Assembly (NCBI RefSeq): GCF_014205135.1
Contig: NZ_JACHMY010000001.1
Span: 7,874,001-7,938,000, forward strand
Direction of reading: 5' to 3'
Source: Kribbella italica
GTDB lineage: Bacteria > Actinomycetota > Actinomycetes > Propionibacteriales > Kribbellaceae
DNA length: 64,000 nucleotides
Shown piece after piece: positions 42,966 to 51,160 of this stretch. Each line of letters opens with the position of its first letter. The stretch's first letter is position 1. The position numbers were made by a program, and so were the translations under genes. The notes below the pieces were generated by a model. It was not told the origin of the DNA. It searched no databases and worked only from the letters and a program-made list of their open reading frames with translations.

Positions 42966-43385
42966 ATGCCTGCCACCAGCACCCTGCGCATCGTCGTCGC
43001 CAAGCCGGGCCTGGACGGGCACGACCGCGGCGCGAAGATCGTCGCCCGGGCGCTGCGCGACGCCGGGATGGAGGTCATCTACACGGGCCTGCACCAGACC
43101 CCGGAGCAGATCGTCGAGACCGCGATCGCCGAGGACGCCGACGCGATCGGCCTGTCGGTGCTGTCCGGCGCGCACATGACGCTGTTCAAGAAGGTCCGGG
43201 AGCTGCTGGCCGCCCGGGACGCCGACGACATCGTCGTGTTCGGCGGCGGGATCATCCCCGAGGCCGACCTGGCCCCGCTGGCCGAGCTCGGCGTCCGCCG
43301 GATCTTCACCCCGGGCGCGCCGACCCACGAGATCGTCGACTGGGTCCGTAGCAACGTCGGCGACGCCTCCGCCACCACCGCCTGA
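42966..43385 (+). CDS. stand-alone cobalamin (B12)-binding protein
   Basis: A 139-residue protein made only of the B12-binding domain found at the C terminus of methylmalonyl-CoA mutase. The signature GLDGHDRGAKIVARALRDAG (DxHxxG) holds the His that binds cobalt, followed by LSVLSGAHMTLF and FGGGIIPEADL. Stand-alone forms act as small subunits of acyl-CoA mutases. No large mutase subunit is adjacent, so the partner lies elsewhere. GAAAGG is 8 bases before the ATG. Confidence 0.92.
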   Translation: MPATSTLRIVVAKPGLDGHDRGAKIVARALRDAGMEVIYTGLHQTPEQIVETAIAEDADAIGLSVLSGAHMTLFKKVRELLAARDADDIVVFGGGIIPEADLAPLAELGVRRIFTPGAPTHEIVDWVRSNVGDASATTA

Positions 43386-43452
43386 TCACAGTCTGTGATC
43401 GGCGTGAACTGCTGGTGCCCATCCGGTTAGTTACTAATCGGTAATACCGAAT
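43384..43452. promoter_or_regulatory. two palindromic operator candidates of the sugar ABC operon
   Basis: Two symmetric sites precede the binding-protein gene. One is GATCACAG-T-CTGTGATC (43384-43400), starting in the stop codon of the upstream gene, and the other is TCGGTA-A-TACCGA (43438-43450). Both stand in an AT-richer patch and could bind a LacI-type repressor or a CRP-like regulator. Direct evidence is lacking. Confidence 0.6.
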
Positions 43453-43665
43453 CGTTAAGAAACACCTGGTTGTGCGGGCTGTCGAATCGCGGTCGCATAC
43501 AGCCATGCGTTTGTCCGTACAGACGATCGGTCAGGTGTGTGGCTCAGGACACATCGCCCCCGATCTCGGTTACTGTCCGGACAGGGCGGATCGCAGCGTG
43601 GTGGGGGACTGTGGACGACCTGCGCAGGACCAAGTGAGATCCCATCGGGAGAGGGCAGGTACACG

Positions 43666-44985
43666 ATGAGGTTTGAACGATCACACGCACGCCGGGCGGT
43701 CGCTCTGGCCATGACCGGCAGCCTTGTGCTGCTGGCGTCCGCGTGCGGCGGTGACGACGGGGACAGCGGTGGCGGCGGATCGGCCGGGGGAGCGCTCGAA
43801 GGGCGCGGCCCGATCACGTTTGCCACCGGCAAGGACACCTCCGGAAACCTGGTGAACCAGGTCAACGCCTGGAACTCCCAGCACCCGGAGGAGAAGGTCG
43901 AGATCAAGGAGCTGCCGGAGTCGGCCGACACCCAGCGCCAGCAGATGGTGCAGAACGCGCAGGCGAAGTCCGACGCGTTCAGCGTGCTGAACCTGGACGT
44001 GGTGTGGACCGCCGAGTTCGCGGCCAACCGCTGGATCGCCGAGCTGCCCGAGGACCAGTTCCCGGACCTGGGCAAGCTGCTGCCGTCGACCGTTGACACC
44101 GGCAAGTACCGCGACAAGCTGTACGCCGTACCGGTGACGTCGGACGGCGGGCTGCTGTACTACCGCAACGACTGGCTGCAGAAGGCCGGCATCACGGCGC
44201 CGCCGAAGACCTGGGACGAGATGCAGGCCGCCTGCACCAAGGTGCTCGCGCTGCCGGACGCCAAGGGTGCCAGCTGCTACGCCGGTCAGTTCGAGAAGTA
44301 CGAGGGCCTGACGGTGAACTTCTCCGAGGCGGTGAACTCCGCGGGTGGTGTGGTCGTCGGTGAGGACGGCAAGCCGAACGTGGACACCCCGGAGGCGCTG
44401 GCCGGTCTCGAGCAGCTCGTGAACGGCTTCAAGGACAAGGAGTTCCCGGCCGCCTCCATCACCTACAAGGAGGAGGAGAGCCGGCGCGCGTTCCAGGAGG
44501 GCAAGCTCGTCTTCCTGCGCAACTGGCCGTACGTGTACGCGCTGGCGGGCAAGACCGACGGCTCGTCGAAGGTGGCCGGCAAGTTCCAGGTCGCGCCGCT
44601 GCCGGGCAAGTCCGGACCGGGCGTCTCGACGCTGGGTGGCCACAACTACGGCATCTCCGAGTTCACCAAGAACAAGGCGACCGCGGCCGACTTCATCAAG
44701 TTCATGTCCAGTGAGGAGCGCCAGAAGGCCAACGTCGAGAAGACGTCGCAGGCCCCGACCTGGGCCTCGCTGTACGAGGACCCGGCGCTGAACAAGCAGT
44801 TCCCGTACCTGGCGCCGCTGAAGGCGTCGATCGAGTCCGCGAAGTCGCGGCCGAAGGTGATCAAGTACGGCGATGTCACGACCGCGATCCAGGAAGCGGC
44901 CTACGGCGCGATGACGAACAAGACTCCGCCCAAGGATGCGCTCACCGAGCTGCAGACCAAGCTGAGCTCGCTCATCACTCAGTGA
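43666..44985 (+). CDS. sugar ABC transporter substrate-binding lipoprotein
   Basis: A 439-residue solute-binding protein of the family 1 (MalE) type. The signal ends with the lipobox LLASACGG, so the mature protein is lipid-anchored at Cys27 or near. A Gly-rich linker follows (DGDSGGGGSAGG). The mature part is a two-lobe binding fold with typical aromatic surfaces (GGLLYYRNDWLQKAGI, then TWDEMQAACTKVL, then FLRNWPYVYALAGK, then GVSTLGGHNYGISEF). It delivers a sugar to the two permeases that follow. The GH13 gene downstream suggests a maltose- or trehalose-like alpha-glucoside. A stem-loop separates it from the first permease. Confidence 0.9.
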   Translation: MRFERSHARRAVALAMTGSLVLLASACGGDDGDSGGGGSAGGALEGRGPITFATGKDTSGNLVNQVNAWNSQHPEEKVEIKELPESADTQRQQMVQNAQAKSDAFSVLNLDVVWTAEFAANRWIAELPEDQFPDLGKLLPSTVDTGKYRDKLYAVPVTSDGGLLYYRNDWLQKAGITAPPKTWDEMQAACTKVLALPDAKGASCYAGQFEKYEGLTVNFSEAVNSAGGVVVGEDGKPNVDTPEALAGLEQLVNGFKDKEFPAASITYKEEESRRAFQEGKLVFLRNWPYVYALAGKTDGSSKVAGKFQVAPLPGKSGPGVSTLGGHNYGISEFTKNKATAADFIKFMSSEERQKANVEKTSQAPTWASLYEDPALNKQFPYLAPLKASIESAKSRPKVIKYGDVTTAIQEAAYGAMTNKTPPKDALTELQTKLSSLITQ

Positions 44986-44995
44986 TCGAACTGGC

Positions 44996-45034
44996 GGGGC
45001 CGGTGCGTGGCGGGACTCCCCACGTACCGGCCCC
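44996..45034 (+). terminator. intercistronic stem-loop between binding protein and permease
   Basis: GGGGCCGGTGCGTGG pairs with CCACGTACCGGCCCC (one G-T pair) around a 9-base loop. Such stem-loops after the binding-protein gene often stop most transcripts or stabilise its mRNA, so that more binding protein than permease is made. Confidence 0.75.
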
Positions 45035-45079
45035 GGCCTGTCCCTGCCTGCGAGATCAGGCAGCTTGAAGGAGGTTGAG

Positions 45080-46153
45080 ATGAGTGCATCCGCCCTGCCG
45101 GCGAAGACCGGCAAGGTCAAACGGCAGACCACGTTCGACGAAGGCACCGGCAAACTGGCCGCGCTGCTGCTGTCACCCACCCTGCTCGTTCTCGCCCTGG
45201 TGGTGGTCTACCCGATCATCTCGGCGCTGCGGGAGTCGCTGTACACCAGCGGCACGCAGGTCGACGCCGACGGTTTCGTCGTCGAGGGCTCCCAGTTCGT
45301 CGGGCTGGACAATTTCACCGCGATCTTCTCCGGCGAGACCGGGGAGCGGTTCTGGAACGCCTTCTACAACACCACGTTCTTCACCGTCACCTGCGTGGCA
45401 CTCGAGACGGTGCTCGGTGTGGCGATGGCCCTGGTGATGCACAAGGCGTTCAAGGGCCGCGGCATCGTCCGGGCCAGCATCCTGGTGCCGTGGGCGATCC
45501 CGACCGTGGTGTCGGCGCTGCTGTGGAAGTGGATCTTCCAGGCCGACGGCATCGCGAACGCCCTGCTGGGACAGCAGATCCTGTGGTCCACCGAGGGCTG
45601 GCAGTCGGTGCTGTCGGTGATCGTGGCCGACACCTGGAAGACCGCACCGTTCATCGGGCTGCTGGTGCTCGCGGGCCTGCAGACCATTCCCGAAGACGTG
45701 TACGAGGCGGCCAAGGTCGACGGCGCCAATCCGTGGCAGACGTTCGTGCGGATCACACTGCCGCTGGTGAAGCCGGCGCTGCTGGTCGCCGTCCTGTTCC
45801 GCATCCTCGACACGCTGCGGATCTTCGACCTGCCGTTCGTGCTGGTCGGCGCGAACAAGAACTCGGTCGAGACCTTGTCGATGCTTGCGTACGACGAAGC
45901 GTCCAGAACCCGGTACGGGCCGGCGTCGGCGTACGCGACGATCCTGTTCCTGTACGTCGCGGTGGTCGCCTACGCCTTCGTCAAGCTGCTCGGGGCGGAC
46001 ATTCTCGGTGACCGGGTGCAGAAGAAGAGCAAGAACGGCAAGAACGGCAAGAACGGCAAGAACGGTAGGAAGCAGGACCGTGACACGTCGCTCGACGGCG
46101 CCGTGACCACGTCGATGGCCGGATCGGCCAGCGGAGGAGGTGGGGTCGGATGA
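45080..46153 (+). CDS. ABC transporter permease (MalF-type)
   Basis: A 357-residue permease with six membrane segments. The EAA loop is DVYEAAKVDGANPWQTFVRITLPLVKPALL. The start ATG has AAGGAGG 5-6 bases upstream. The C terminus is unusual: four copies of a 9-base unit (46031-46066) encode KNGKNGKNGKNG, then a basic and Gly/Ser-rich tail that runs to the stop. It overlaps the next permease by 4 bases. The tail is probably cytoplasmic, dispensable and slippage-derived. Confidence 0.9.
   Translation: MSASALPAKTGKVKRQTTFDEGTGKLAALLLSPTLLVLALVVVYPIISALRESLYTSGTQVDADGFVVEGSQFVGLDNFTAIFSGETGERFWNAFYNTTFFTVTCVALETVLGVAMALVMHKAFKGRGIVRASILVPWAIPTVVSALLWKWIFQADGIANALLGQQILWSTEGWQSVLSVIVADTWKTAPFIGLLVLAGLQTIPEDVYEAAKVDGANPWQTFVRITLPLVKPALLVAVLFRILDTLRIFDLPFVLVGANKNSVETLSMLAYDEASRTRYGPASAYATILFLYVAVVAYAFVKLLGADILGDRVQKKSKNGKNGKNGKNGRKQDRDTSLDGAVTTSMAGSASGGGGVG
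46031..46066 (+). repeat. 9-bp in-frame tandem repeat (KNG)
   Basis: Four contiguous units of AAGAACGGC (last one AAGAACGGT) add Lys-Asn-Gly three-residue repeats to the cytoplasmic end of the permease. The array is in frame, so copy-number change would alter tail length without breaking the gene. Confidence 0.9.
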
Positions 46154-47001
46154 GCATCGACGTCAAGGCGGCCGAGGCGAGCCCGGTCCGCAAGTACCTG
46201 CCGCTGGTCGGTGTCGCGATCATCGTGCTGTACTGCCTGGCGCCGTTCTACTGGATGGTCGTGTCGGCGTTCCGCCGGCCGCTGGACCAGTTCGACAACT
46301 CGCTGATCCCGGCGCCGTTCTCGCTGGACAACCTGCAGGCCGTCTTCGGCGAGGGCGTCGGCTTCGGCCGGGCCCTGCTGAACAGCCTGATCGTGGCCGG
46401 AGTAACGACGGTCCTGACGCTGATCGTCGGGCTGGTCGCGGCCTACACGCTGGCCCGGCTGGAGTTCCGGTTCAAGAACGTGGTGCTGGCGATCATCATC
46501 ACCACGTCGATGTTCCCGGGCATCTCGCTGGTCATCCCGCTGCTGAAGCTGTTCATCGACATCAAGTGGATCAACACCTACCAGGCGATGATCGTGCCCA
46601 GCCTGTCGTTCGCGCTGCCACTGGCGGTGTGGACACTGACCACGTTCTTCCGGCAGATGCCGCGAGAACTGGAGCAGGCGGCGATGGTCGACGGCTGTAC
46701 GCCGGCGCAGGCCTTCTACAAGGTGATCCTGCCGCTGGCGGCACCGGGTGTGTTCACCACGGCGATCATCACCTTCATCGCGGCCTGGAACGAGTTCCTG
46801 ATCGCGCTGAGCATGGTGAACAAGTCGTCGATCCAGACGGCGAACGTGGCGATCTCGAAGTTCCAGGGCAGTTCGGGCTTCGACCAGCCGTTCGGCACCC
46901 AGATGGCCGCCGGCGTCGTGGTCACGATCCCGCTGGTGATCGCGGTGCTGATTTTCCAGCGGCGTATCGTCGCTGGTCTGACAGCTGGAGGTGTGAAGTG
47001 A
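46150..47001 (+). CDS. ABC transporter permease (MalG-type)
   Basis: A 283-residue permease with six membrane segments and the EAA loop ELEQAAMVDGCTPAQAFYKVILPLAAPG. It pairs with the MalF-type subunit, whose stop it overlaps. The ATPase subunit is not in the operon; a shared ATPase of the MsiK type is likely, as in many actinobacterial sugar systems. The stop codon overlaps the start of the microprotein gene in a GTGA. Confidence 0.92.
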   Translation: MSIDVKAAEASPVRKYLPLVGVAIIVLYCLAPFYWMVVSAFRRPLDQFDNSLIPAPFSLDNLQAVFGEGVGFGRALLNSLIVAGVTTVLTLIVGLVAAYTLARLEFRFKNVVLAIIITTSMFPGISLVIPLLKLFIDIKWINTYQAMIVPSLSFALPLAVWTLTTFFRQMPRELEQAAMVDGCTPAQAFYKVILPLAAPGVFTTAIITFIAAWNEFLIALSMVNKSSIQTANVAISKFQGSSGFDQPFGTQMAAGVVVTIPLVIAVLIFQRRIVAGLTAGGVK

Positions 47002-47141
47002 GCTACGGCGACGAGCAGAAACGGCGCGATCGGGAAGACCGGGACCGCCGGGACCGCGAAGAGGCCGACCGCCGCGATCGTGAGGACCGGGAACGGCGGG
47101 AGCAGGAAGACCGCGACCGGCGCGATCGCGACCGGCGCTGA
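46998..47141 (+). CDS. 47-residue Arg/Asp/Glu-rich microprotein
   Basis: A very short gene with a GTG start fused to the permease stop (GTGA), so translation is coupled. After VSYGDEQK the chain is almost only Arg, Asp and Glu (RRDREDRDRRDREEADRRDR and onward to DRDRR). Alternating charges at i, i+3 and i+4 predict a single stable alpha-helix rather than a folded domain. It may be a spacer or a regulator that sits at the inner face of the transporter. No hydrophobic residues exist to form a core. The family is unknown to me. A strong terminator follows. Confidence 0.65.
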   Translation: MSYGDEQKRRDREDRDRRDREEADRRDREDRERREQEDRDRRDRDRR

Positions 47142-47162
47142 CCGCAGCAACACCGAACACAG

Positions 47163-47195
47163 GAACGGCGCCCCGGGACTCCCGGGGCGCCGTTC
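47163..47195. terminator. strong hairpin terminator between the ABC operon and GH13 gene
   Basis: GAACGGCGCCCCGGG and its exact complement surround a 3-base loop. It lies between convergent units, so it can end both. Confidence 0.92.
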
Positions 47196-47210
47196 TCGTT
47201 CTCCGAAAGA

Positions 47211-48845
47211 TCAGACCTTCAGCCAGACCGTCGCGTCGACCGGGAGCTCGCCCTCGAGCAGCGGCTCCGACGCGAGCAGGATCTCGCCGGCGGGTAGCTC
47301 GATCGGGGAGCTGCCGAGGTTCACCACGCACCGGAAGCCCGGGTCGCGCGTGAACGACAGGACTCCGGCGGGAGCGTCGTCGTCCCAGGTGAGGCGGCCT
47401 TCGCCGAGAGCCTCTTCAGCGCGCCGGATCTTCAGCGCGGCCCGGTACAGGTTCAGGTGGCTGGCGGGGTCGCTCTCCTGGGCCGCCGCCGTCAGCGGCG
47501 CCCAGTCGGCAGGCTGCGGCAGCCAGGGCTGGTCCGTACCGTCGCCGAACCCGTACGGCGGTTCGCTGCCGCTCCACGGGATCGGCACCCGGCATCCGTC
47601 ACGACCGCGGACGGTGTGGCCGGAGCGTTCCCAGGTCGGGTCGTCCAGCACCTCCTCCGGCAGGTCCTCCACCTCGGGCAGGCCCAGCTCATCGCCCTGG
47701 TAGATGTACGCGCCACCTGGCAGCGCCAGTTCCAGCAGCGCCGCCGCCCGCGCCCGGCGCAGTCCGAGCGTCAGGTCGGTCGGGACGTCGCCCGCCTCCG
47801 CCAGCGCGTCCTGCAGCGCCCGGCCGTAGCGCGTGCGGTGCCGGATGGTGTCGTGGTTGCTCAGCACCCACGTCGCCGGGGCACCGACCGCCCACAGGCT
47901 CTCGGTGGTGTAGTCGATGACCTGCCGCAGCTCCTTCGCGTCCCACGCACAGCGCAGTACGTCGAAGTTGAAGGCCGAGTGCAGCTCGTTGGAACGCACG
48001 TACTGCGCCAGCCGCTCGGCCGGCGACAGCCAGGCCTCGGCGACGAAGACCCGCGGGCCCTGCGGCGTACCGGCGTACTCGTCGGCGATCGCGCGCCAGC
48101 GCTGGTGGATCGTGTGCACGCCCGGCTGGTCGTAGAACGGGTTGCCGACGTACTTGTCGTGGGTCGGCCGACCGTCCTTCAGCGGTACGTCGGGCAGCGA
48201 GGCGTCCTTGGCCATCGAGTCCGCGACGTCGATCCGGAAGCCGTCGATGCCCCGGTCGAACCAGAACCGCAGGATCGCGTCGAACTCCTCGACGACCTTC
48301 GGGTGGTCCCAGTTCCAGTCCGGCTGGCTGATGTCGAACATGTGCAGGTACCACTGGCCGTCCTCGATCTGCTGCCAGGCCCCGCCTCCGAACGCGGCCG
48401 GCCAGTTCGTCGGCGGCTGCCCGTCGACGCCGTCGCGGAACCAGAACAGGTCACGCTCGGGGGAGCCCTTGCCGGCGGCCAGTGCCGCCTTGAAGGCCGG
48501 GTGGTCCCAGGAGCAGTGGTTCGGGACCAGGTCGATCAGGATCCGGATCCCCAGCGCGTGCGCCTCCGCGATCAGCGCGTCGGCGTCGGCCAGCGTGCCG
48601 AACTCGGGGTTGATGTCGCGGTAGTCGGACACGTCGTACCCGCCGTCGAGCAGCGGGGACGGGTACCACGGGCTGATCCAGATCGCGTCGATCCCGAGCT
48701 GGGCCAGGTACGGCAGCCGGGCCCGGATCCCGTTCACGTCCCCGGTGCCGTCACCGTCGGCGTCGGCGAACGACCGGGGGTACACCTGGTAGACGACGGC
48801 ACTACGCCACCAGTCGTCAGCTGGTCTGGTTGATCGTTCAGTCAT
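47211..48845 (-). CDS. alpha-glucosidase (GH13)
   Basis: A 544-residue glycoside hydrolase of family 13. The barrel begins VVYQVYPRSFADADGDGTGD. Catalytic residues are Asp in GIDGFRIDVADS (nucleophile), Glu in VFVAEAW (acid) and Asp in VLSNHDTIRHR (stabiliser). The QPDWNWDHP segment is typical of oligo-1,6-glucosidase/alpha-glucosidase groups. It has no signal peptide, so it acts inside the cell on imported oligosaccharide. Convergent with the sugar ABC operon. The frame is open to 48998, but the ATG at 48845 gives the usual N terminus. The exact linkage preference cannot be read. Confidence 0.92.
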   Translation of the reverse strand: MTERSTRPADDWWRSAVVYQVYPRSFADADGDGTGDVNGIRARLPYLAQLGIDAIWISPWYPSPLLDGGYDVSDYRDINPEFGTLADADALIAEAHALGIRILIDLVPNHCSWDHPAFKAALAAGKGSPERDLFWFRDGVDGQPPTNWPAAFGGGAWQQIEDGQWYLHMFDISQPDWNWDHPKVVEEFDAILRFWFDRGIDGFRIDVADSMAKDASLPDVPLKDGRPTHDKYVGNPFYDQPGVHTIHQRWRAIADEYAGTPQGPRVFVAEAWLSPAERLAQYVRSNELHSAFNFDVLRCAWDAKELRQVIDYTTESLWAVGAPATWVLSNHDTIRHRTRYGRALQDALAEAGDVPTDLTLGLRRARAAALLELALPGGAYIYQGDELGLPEVEDLPEEVLDDPTWERSGHTVRGRDGCRVPIPWSGSEPPYGFGDGTDQPWLPQPADWAPLTAAAQESDPASHLNLYRAALKIRRAEEALGEGRLTWDDDAPAGVLSFTRDPGFRCVVNLGSSPIELPAGEILLASEPLLEGELPVDATVWLKV

Positions 48846-49027
48846 GCCGACCAGCGTGTCACGAGTCGGCAAGCAGGCTGTGACAGTGGTCTCAGCGTGC
48901 ACCCCGGCTGTTGCCACGCGCGCCGGGGTGGCTAGTCTCAGCCCGACGGAACGCGCCGGCGACCGTGCCTCTCCGCACCGCTGCCTGCCGCGGCCCAACT
49001 CGAACAGGCGAGAGAGGGACCACAGTC

Positions 49028-50203
49028 GTGGACTTGATGGAGTACCAGGCGAAGACTGTCTTCGCCAAGCACGGCGTACGGACGACGGTCGGTGAAGTCG
49101 TCCACACGCCCGAGGAAGCCCGCGCGGCGGCCGAGAAGCTCGGTGGCGGCACGGTGGTCGTGAAGGCCCAGGTGCTGACCGGCGGCCGCGGCAAGGCCGG
49201 CGGGGTCAAGATCGCCACCTCGCCCGACGAGGCGGAGGCCCGGGCCCGCGAGATCCTCGGTCTCGACATCAAGGGCCACATCGTCAAGACGCTGAACATC
49301 GTTCCGGCGGCCGCGATCGCGGAGGAGTACTACTTCTCCTTCCTGATCGACCGGGCCAACCGCAACTACCTGTGCATCGCGTCGGCCGCCGGCGGGATGG
49401 AGATCGAGGAGGTCGCGCACACCAACCCGGACGCGGTCGCCAAGATCTCGATCGACCCGGCGAGCGGTGTCGACGTGGCGTTGGCCCGCGAGATCGCGAC
49501 GGCGGCCGGCTACCCGGCCGACATCATCGACGCGGTCGCGCCGGAGATCGTCAAGCTGTACGAGGTCTTCCTGGCCGAGGACGCGACGCTGGTCGAGGTC
49601 AACCCGCTGGTCAAGCTCAAGGACGGCAACGTCGAGGCGCTGGACGGCAAGGTCTCGCTCGACGAGAACGCCGAGTTCCGGCACCCGGAGTTCGCGGAGT
49701 TCGCCGACTCCTCGGCGGCCGACCCGCTGGAGGCCAAGGCGAAGGCCAAGGGCCTGAACTACGTGAAGCTCGACGGTTCCGTCGGCATCATCGGCAACGG
49801 CGCGGGCCTCGTGATGAGCACCCTGGATGTCGTCGCGTACGCCGGTGAGGAGTTCGGCGGCCAGAAGCCGGCGAACTTCCTGGACATCGGCGGTGGCGCG
49901 AGCGCCGAGGTGATGGCCAACGGTCTGGAGATCATCATCTCCGACCCGCAGGTGAAGAGCGTGTTCGTCAACGTCTTCGGTGGCATCACCGCCTGCGACG
50001 CGGTCGCCAACGGCATCGTCCAGGCCTTCGCGCTGCTCGAGGGCCGCGGCGAAGCGGTCAGCAAGCCGCTGGTCGTCCGCCTGGACGGCAACAACGCCGA
50101 CGAGGGTCGCCGGATCCTCGACGAGGCCGGCCTGGCCGGTCTGGAGCGGGTCGACACCATGGACGGCGCCGCCAAGCGGGCCGCCGAGCTGGCTGCGAAG
50201 TAA
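49028..50203 (+). CDS. sucC: succinyl-CoA synthetase beta subunit
   Basis: A 391-residue subunit with an N-terminal ATP-grasp domain (VVVKAQVLTGGRGKAGGVKIA, then VEVNPLV) and a C-terminal ligase domain (GNGAGLVMSTLD, GGGASAEVM, FVNVFGGITACDAVANGI). It works with SucD in the TCA cycle, forming succinate and a nucleoside triphosphate from succinyl-CoA. I start at the GTG at 49028 because it gives the family sequence (V)DLMEYQAK, and GAGAGGG lies about ten bases upstream. The frame is open to 48911. sucD follows 13 bases later. Confidence 0.96.
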   Translation: MDLMEYQAKTVFAKHGVRTTVGEVVHTPEEARAAAEKLGGGTVVVKAQVLTGGRGKAGGVKIATSPDEAEARAREILGLDIKGHIVKTLNIVPAAAIAEEYYFSFLIDRANRNYLCIASAAGGMEIEEVAHTNPDAVAKISIDPASGVDVALAREIATAAGYPADIIDAVAPEIVKLYEVFLAEDATLVEVNPLVKLKDGNVEALDGKVSLDENAEFRHPEFAEFADSSAADPLEAKAKAKGLNYVKLDGSVGIIGNGAGLVMSTLDVVAYAGEEFGGQKPANFLDIGGGASAEVMANGLEIIISDPQVKSVFVNVFGGITACDAVANGIVQAFALLEGRGEAVSKPLVVRLDGNNADEGRRILDEAGLAGLERVDTMDGAAKRAAELAAK

Positions 50204-50216
50204 GGGATCGCTGAAC

Positions 50217-51107
50217 ATGTCTATCTTCCTGACCAAGGACAGCAAGGTCATCGTCCAGGGCATGACCGGCTCCGAGGGCACCAAGCACACCACCCGGATG
50301 CTTGCCTCCGGCACCAACATCGTCGGCGGCGTGAACCCGCGCAAGGCCGGCGAGAGCGTCGACTTCGACGGCCGCGCCGTCCCGGTGTTCGGTGGCGTCG
50401 CGGACGCGATCAAGGAGACCGGCGCGAACGTGTCGGTCGTCTTCGTACCGCCGAAGTTCACCAAGGACGCGGTGCTCGAGGCGATCGAGGCCGAGATCCC
50501 GCTGGTCGTGGTGATCACCGAGGGCGTGCCGGTGCACGACACCGCCGCGTTCTTCGCCGCCGCGCAGGCCTCGGGCAAGACCCGGATCATCGGGCCGAAC
50601 TGCCCGGGCATCATCACCCCGGGGGAGTCCAACGCGGGCATCATCCCGGCGACCATCGCCGGCGCCGGCCGGATCGGTCTGGTGTCGAAGTCGGGCACGC
50701 TGACCTACCAGATGATGTACGAGCTGAGCGACTTCGGCTTCTCCACCGCGATCGGCATCGGTGGCGACCCGATCGTCGGCACCACGCACATCGACGCGCT
50801 GCAGGCGTTCCAGGACGACCCGGACACCGACGCGATCGTGATGATCGGCGAGATCGGCGGCGACGCCGAGGAGCGGGCGGCGGCGTTCATCAAGGACAAC
50901 GTCACCAAGCCGGTCGTCGGCTACGTCGCGGGCTTCACCGCGCCGGAGGGCAAGACGATGGGCCACGCGGGCGCGATCGTGTCCGGCTCGTCCGGTACGG
51001 CGGCCGCCAAGCAGGAAGCGCTCGAGGCGGTCGGCGTGAAGGTCGGCAAGACGCCGACCGAGACCGCCAACCTGATGCGCGAGATCATGCAGGGGCTCAG
51101 CAAGTAG
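50217..51107 (+). CDS. sucD: succinyl-CoA synthetase alpha subunit
   Basis: A 296-residue partner of SucC. It binds CoA (VIVQGMTGSEGTKHTTRMLASGTNIVGGVNP). The phosphorylated active-site His is in GKTMGHAGAIVSG. ATG start with RBS-like AAGGGA. It is co-transcribed with sucC and ends before a strong hairpin. Confidence 0.96.
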   Translation: MSIFLTKDSKVIVQGMTGSEGTKHTTRMLASGTNIVGGVNPRKAGESVDFDGRAVPVFGGVADAIKETGANVSVVFVPPKFTKDAVLEAIEAEIPLVVVITEGVPVHDTAAFFAAAQASGKTRIIGPNCPGIITPGESNAGIIPATIAGAGRIGLVSKSGTLTYQMMYELSDFGFSTAIGIGGDPIVGTTHIDALQAFQDDPDTDAIVMIGEIGGDAEERAAAFIKDNVTKPVVGYVAGFTAPEGKTMGHAGAIVSGSSGTAAAKQEALEAVGVKVGKTPTETANLMREIMQGLSK

Positions 51108-51122
51108 TACGGCGTACGACGG

Positions 51123-51151
51123 AAGGCCGCGGTCCTCGGGACCGCGGCCTT
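51123..51151. terminator. hairpin terminator of sucCD
   Basis: AAGGCCGCGGTCC and its exact complement surround a 3-base loop, followed by TTTCG. It lies between the convergent sucD and secreted-protein genes. Confidence 0.92.
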
Positions 51152-51160
51152 TTCGTTGGC

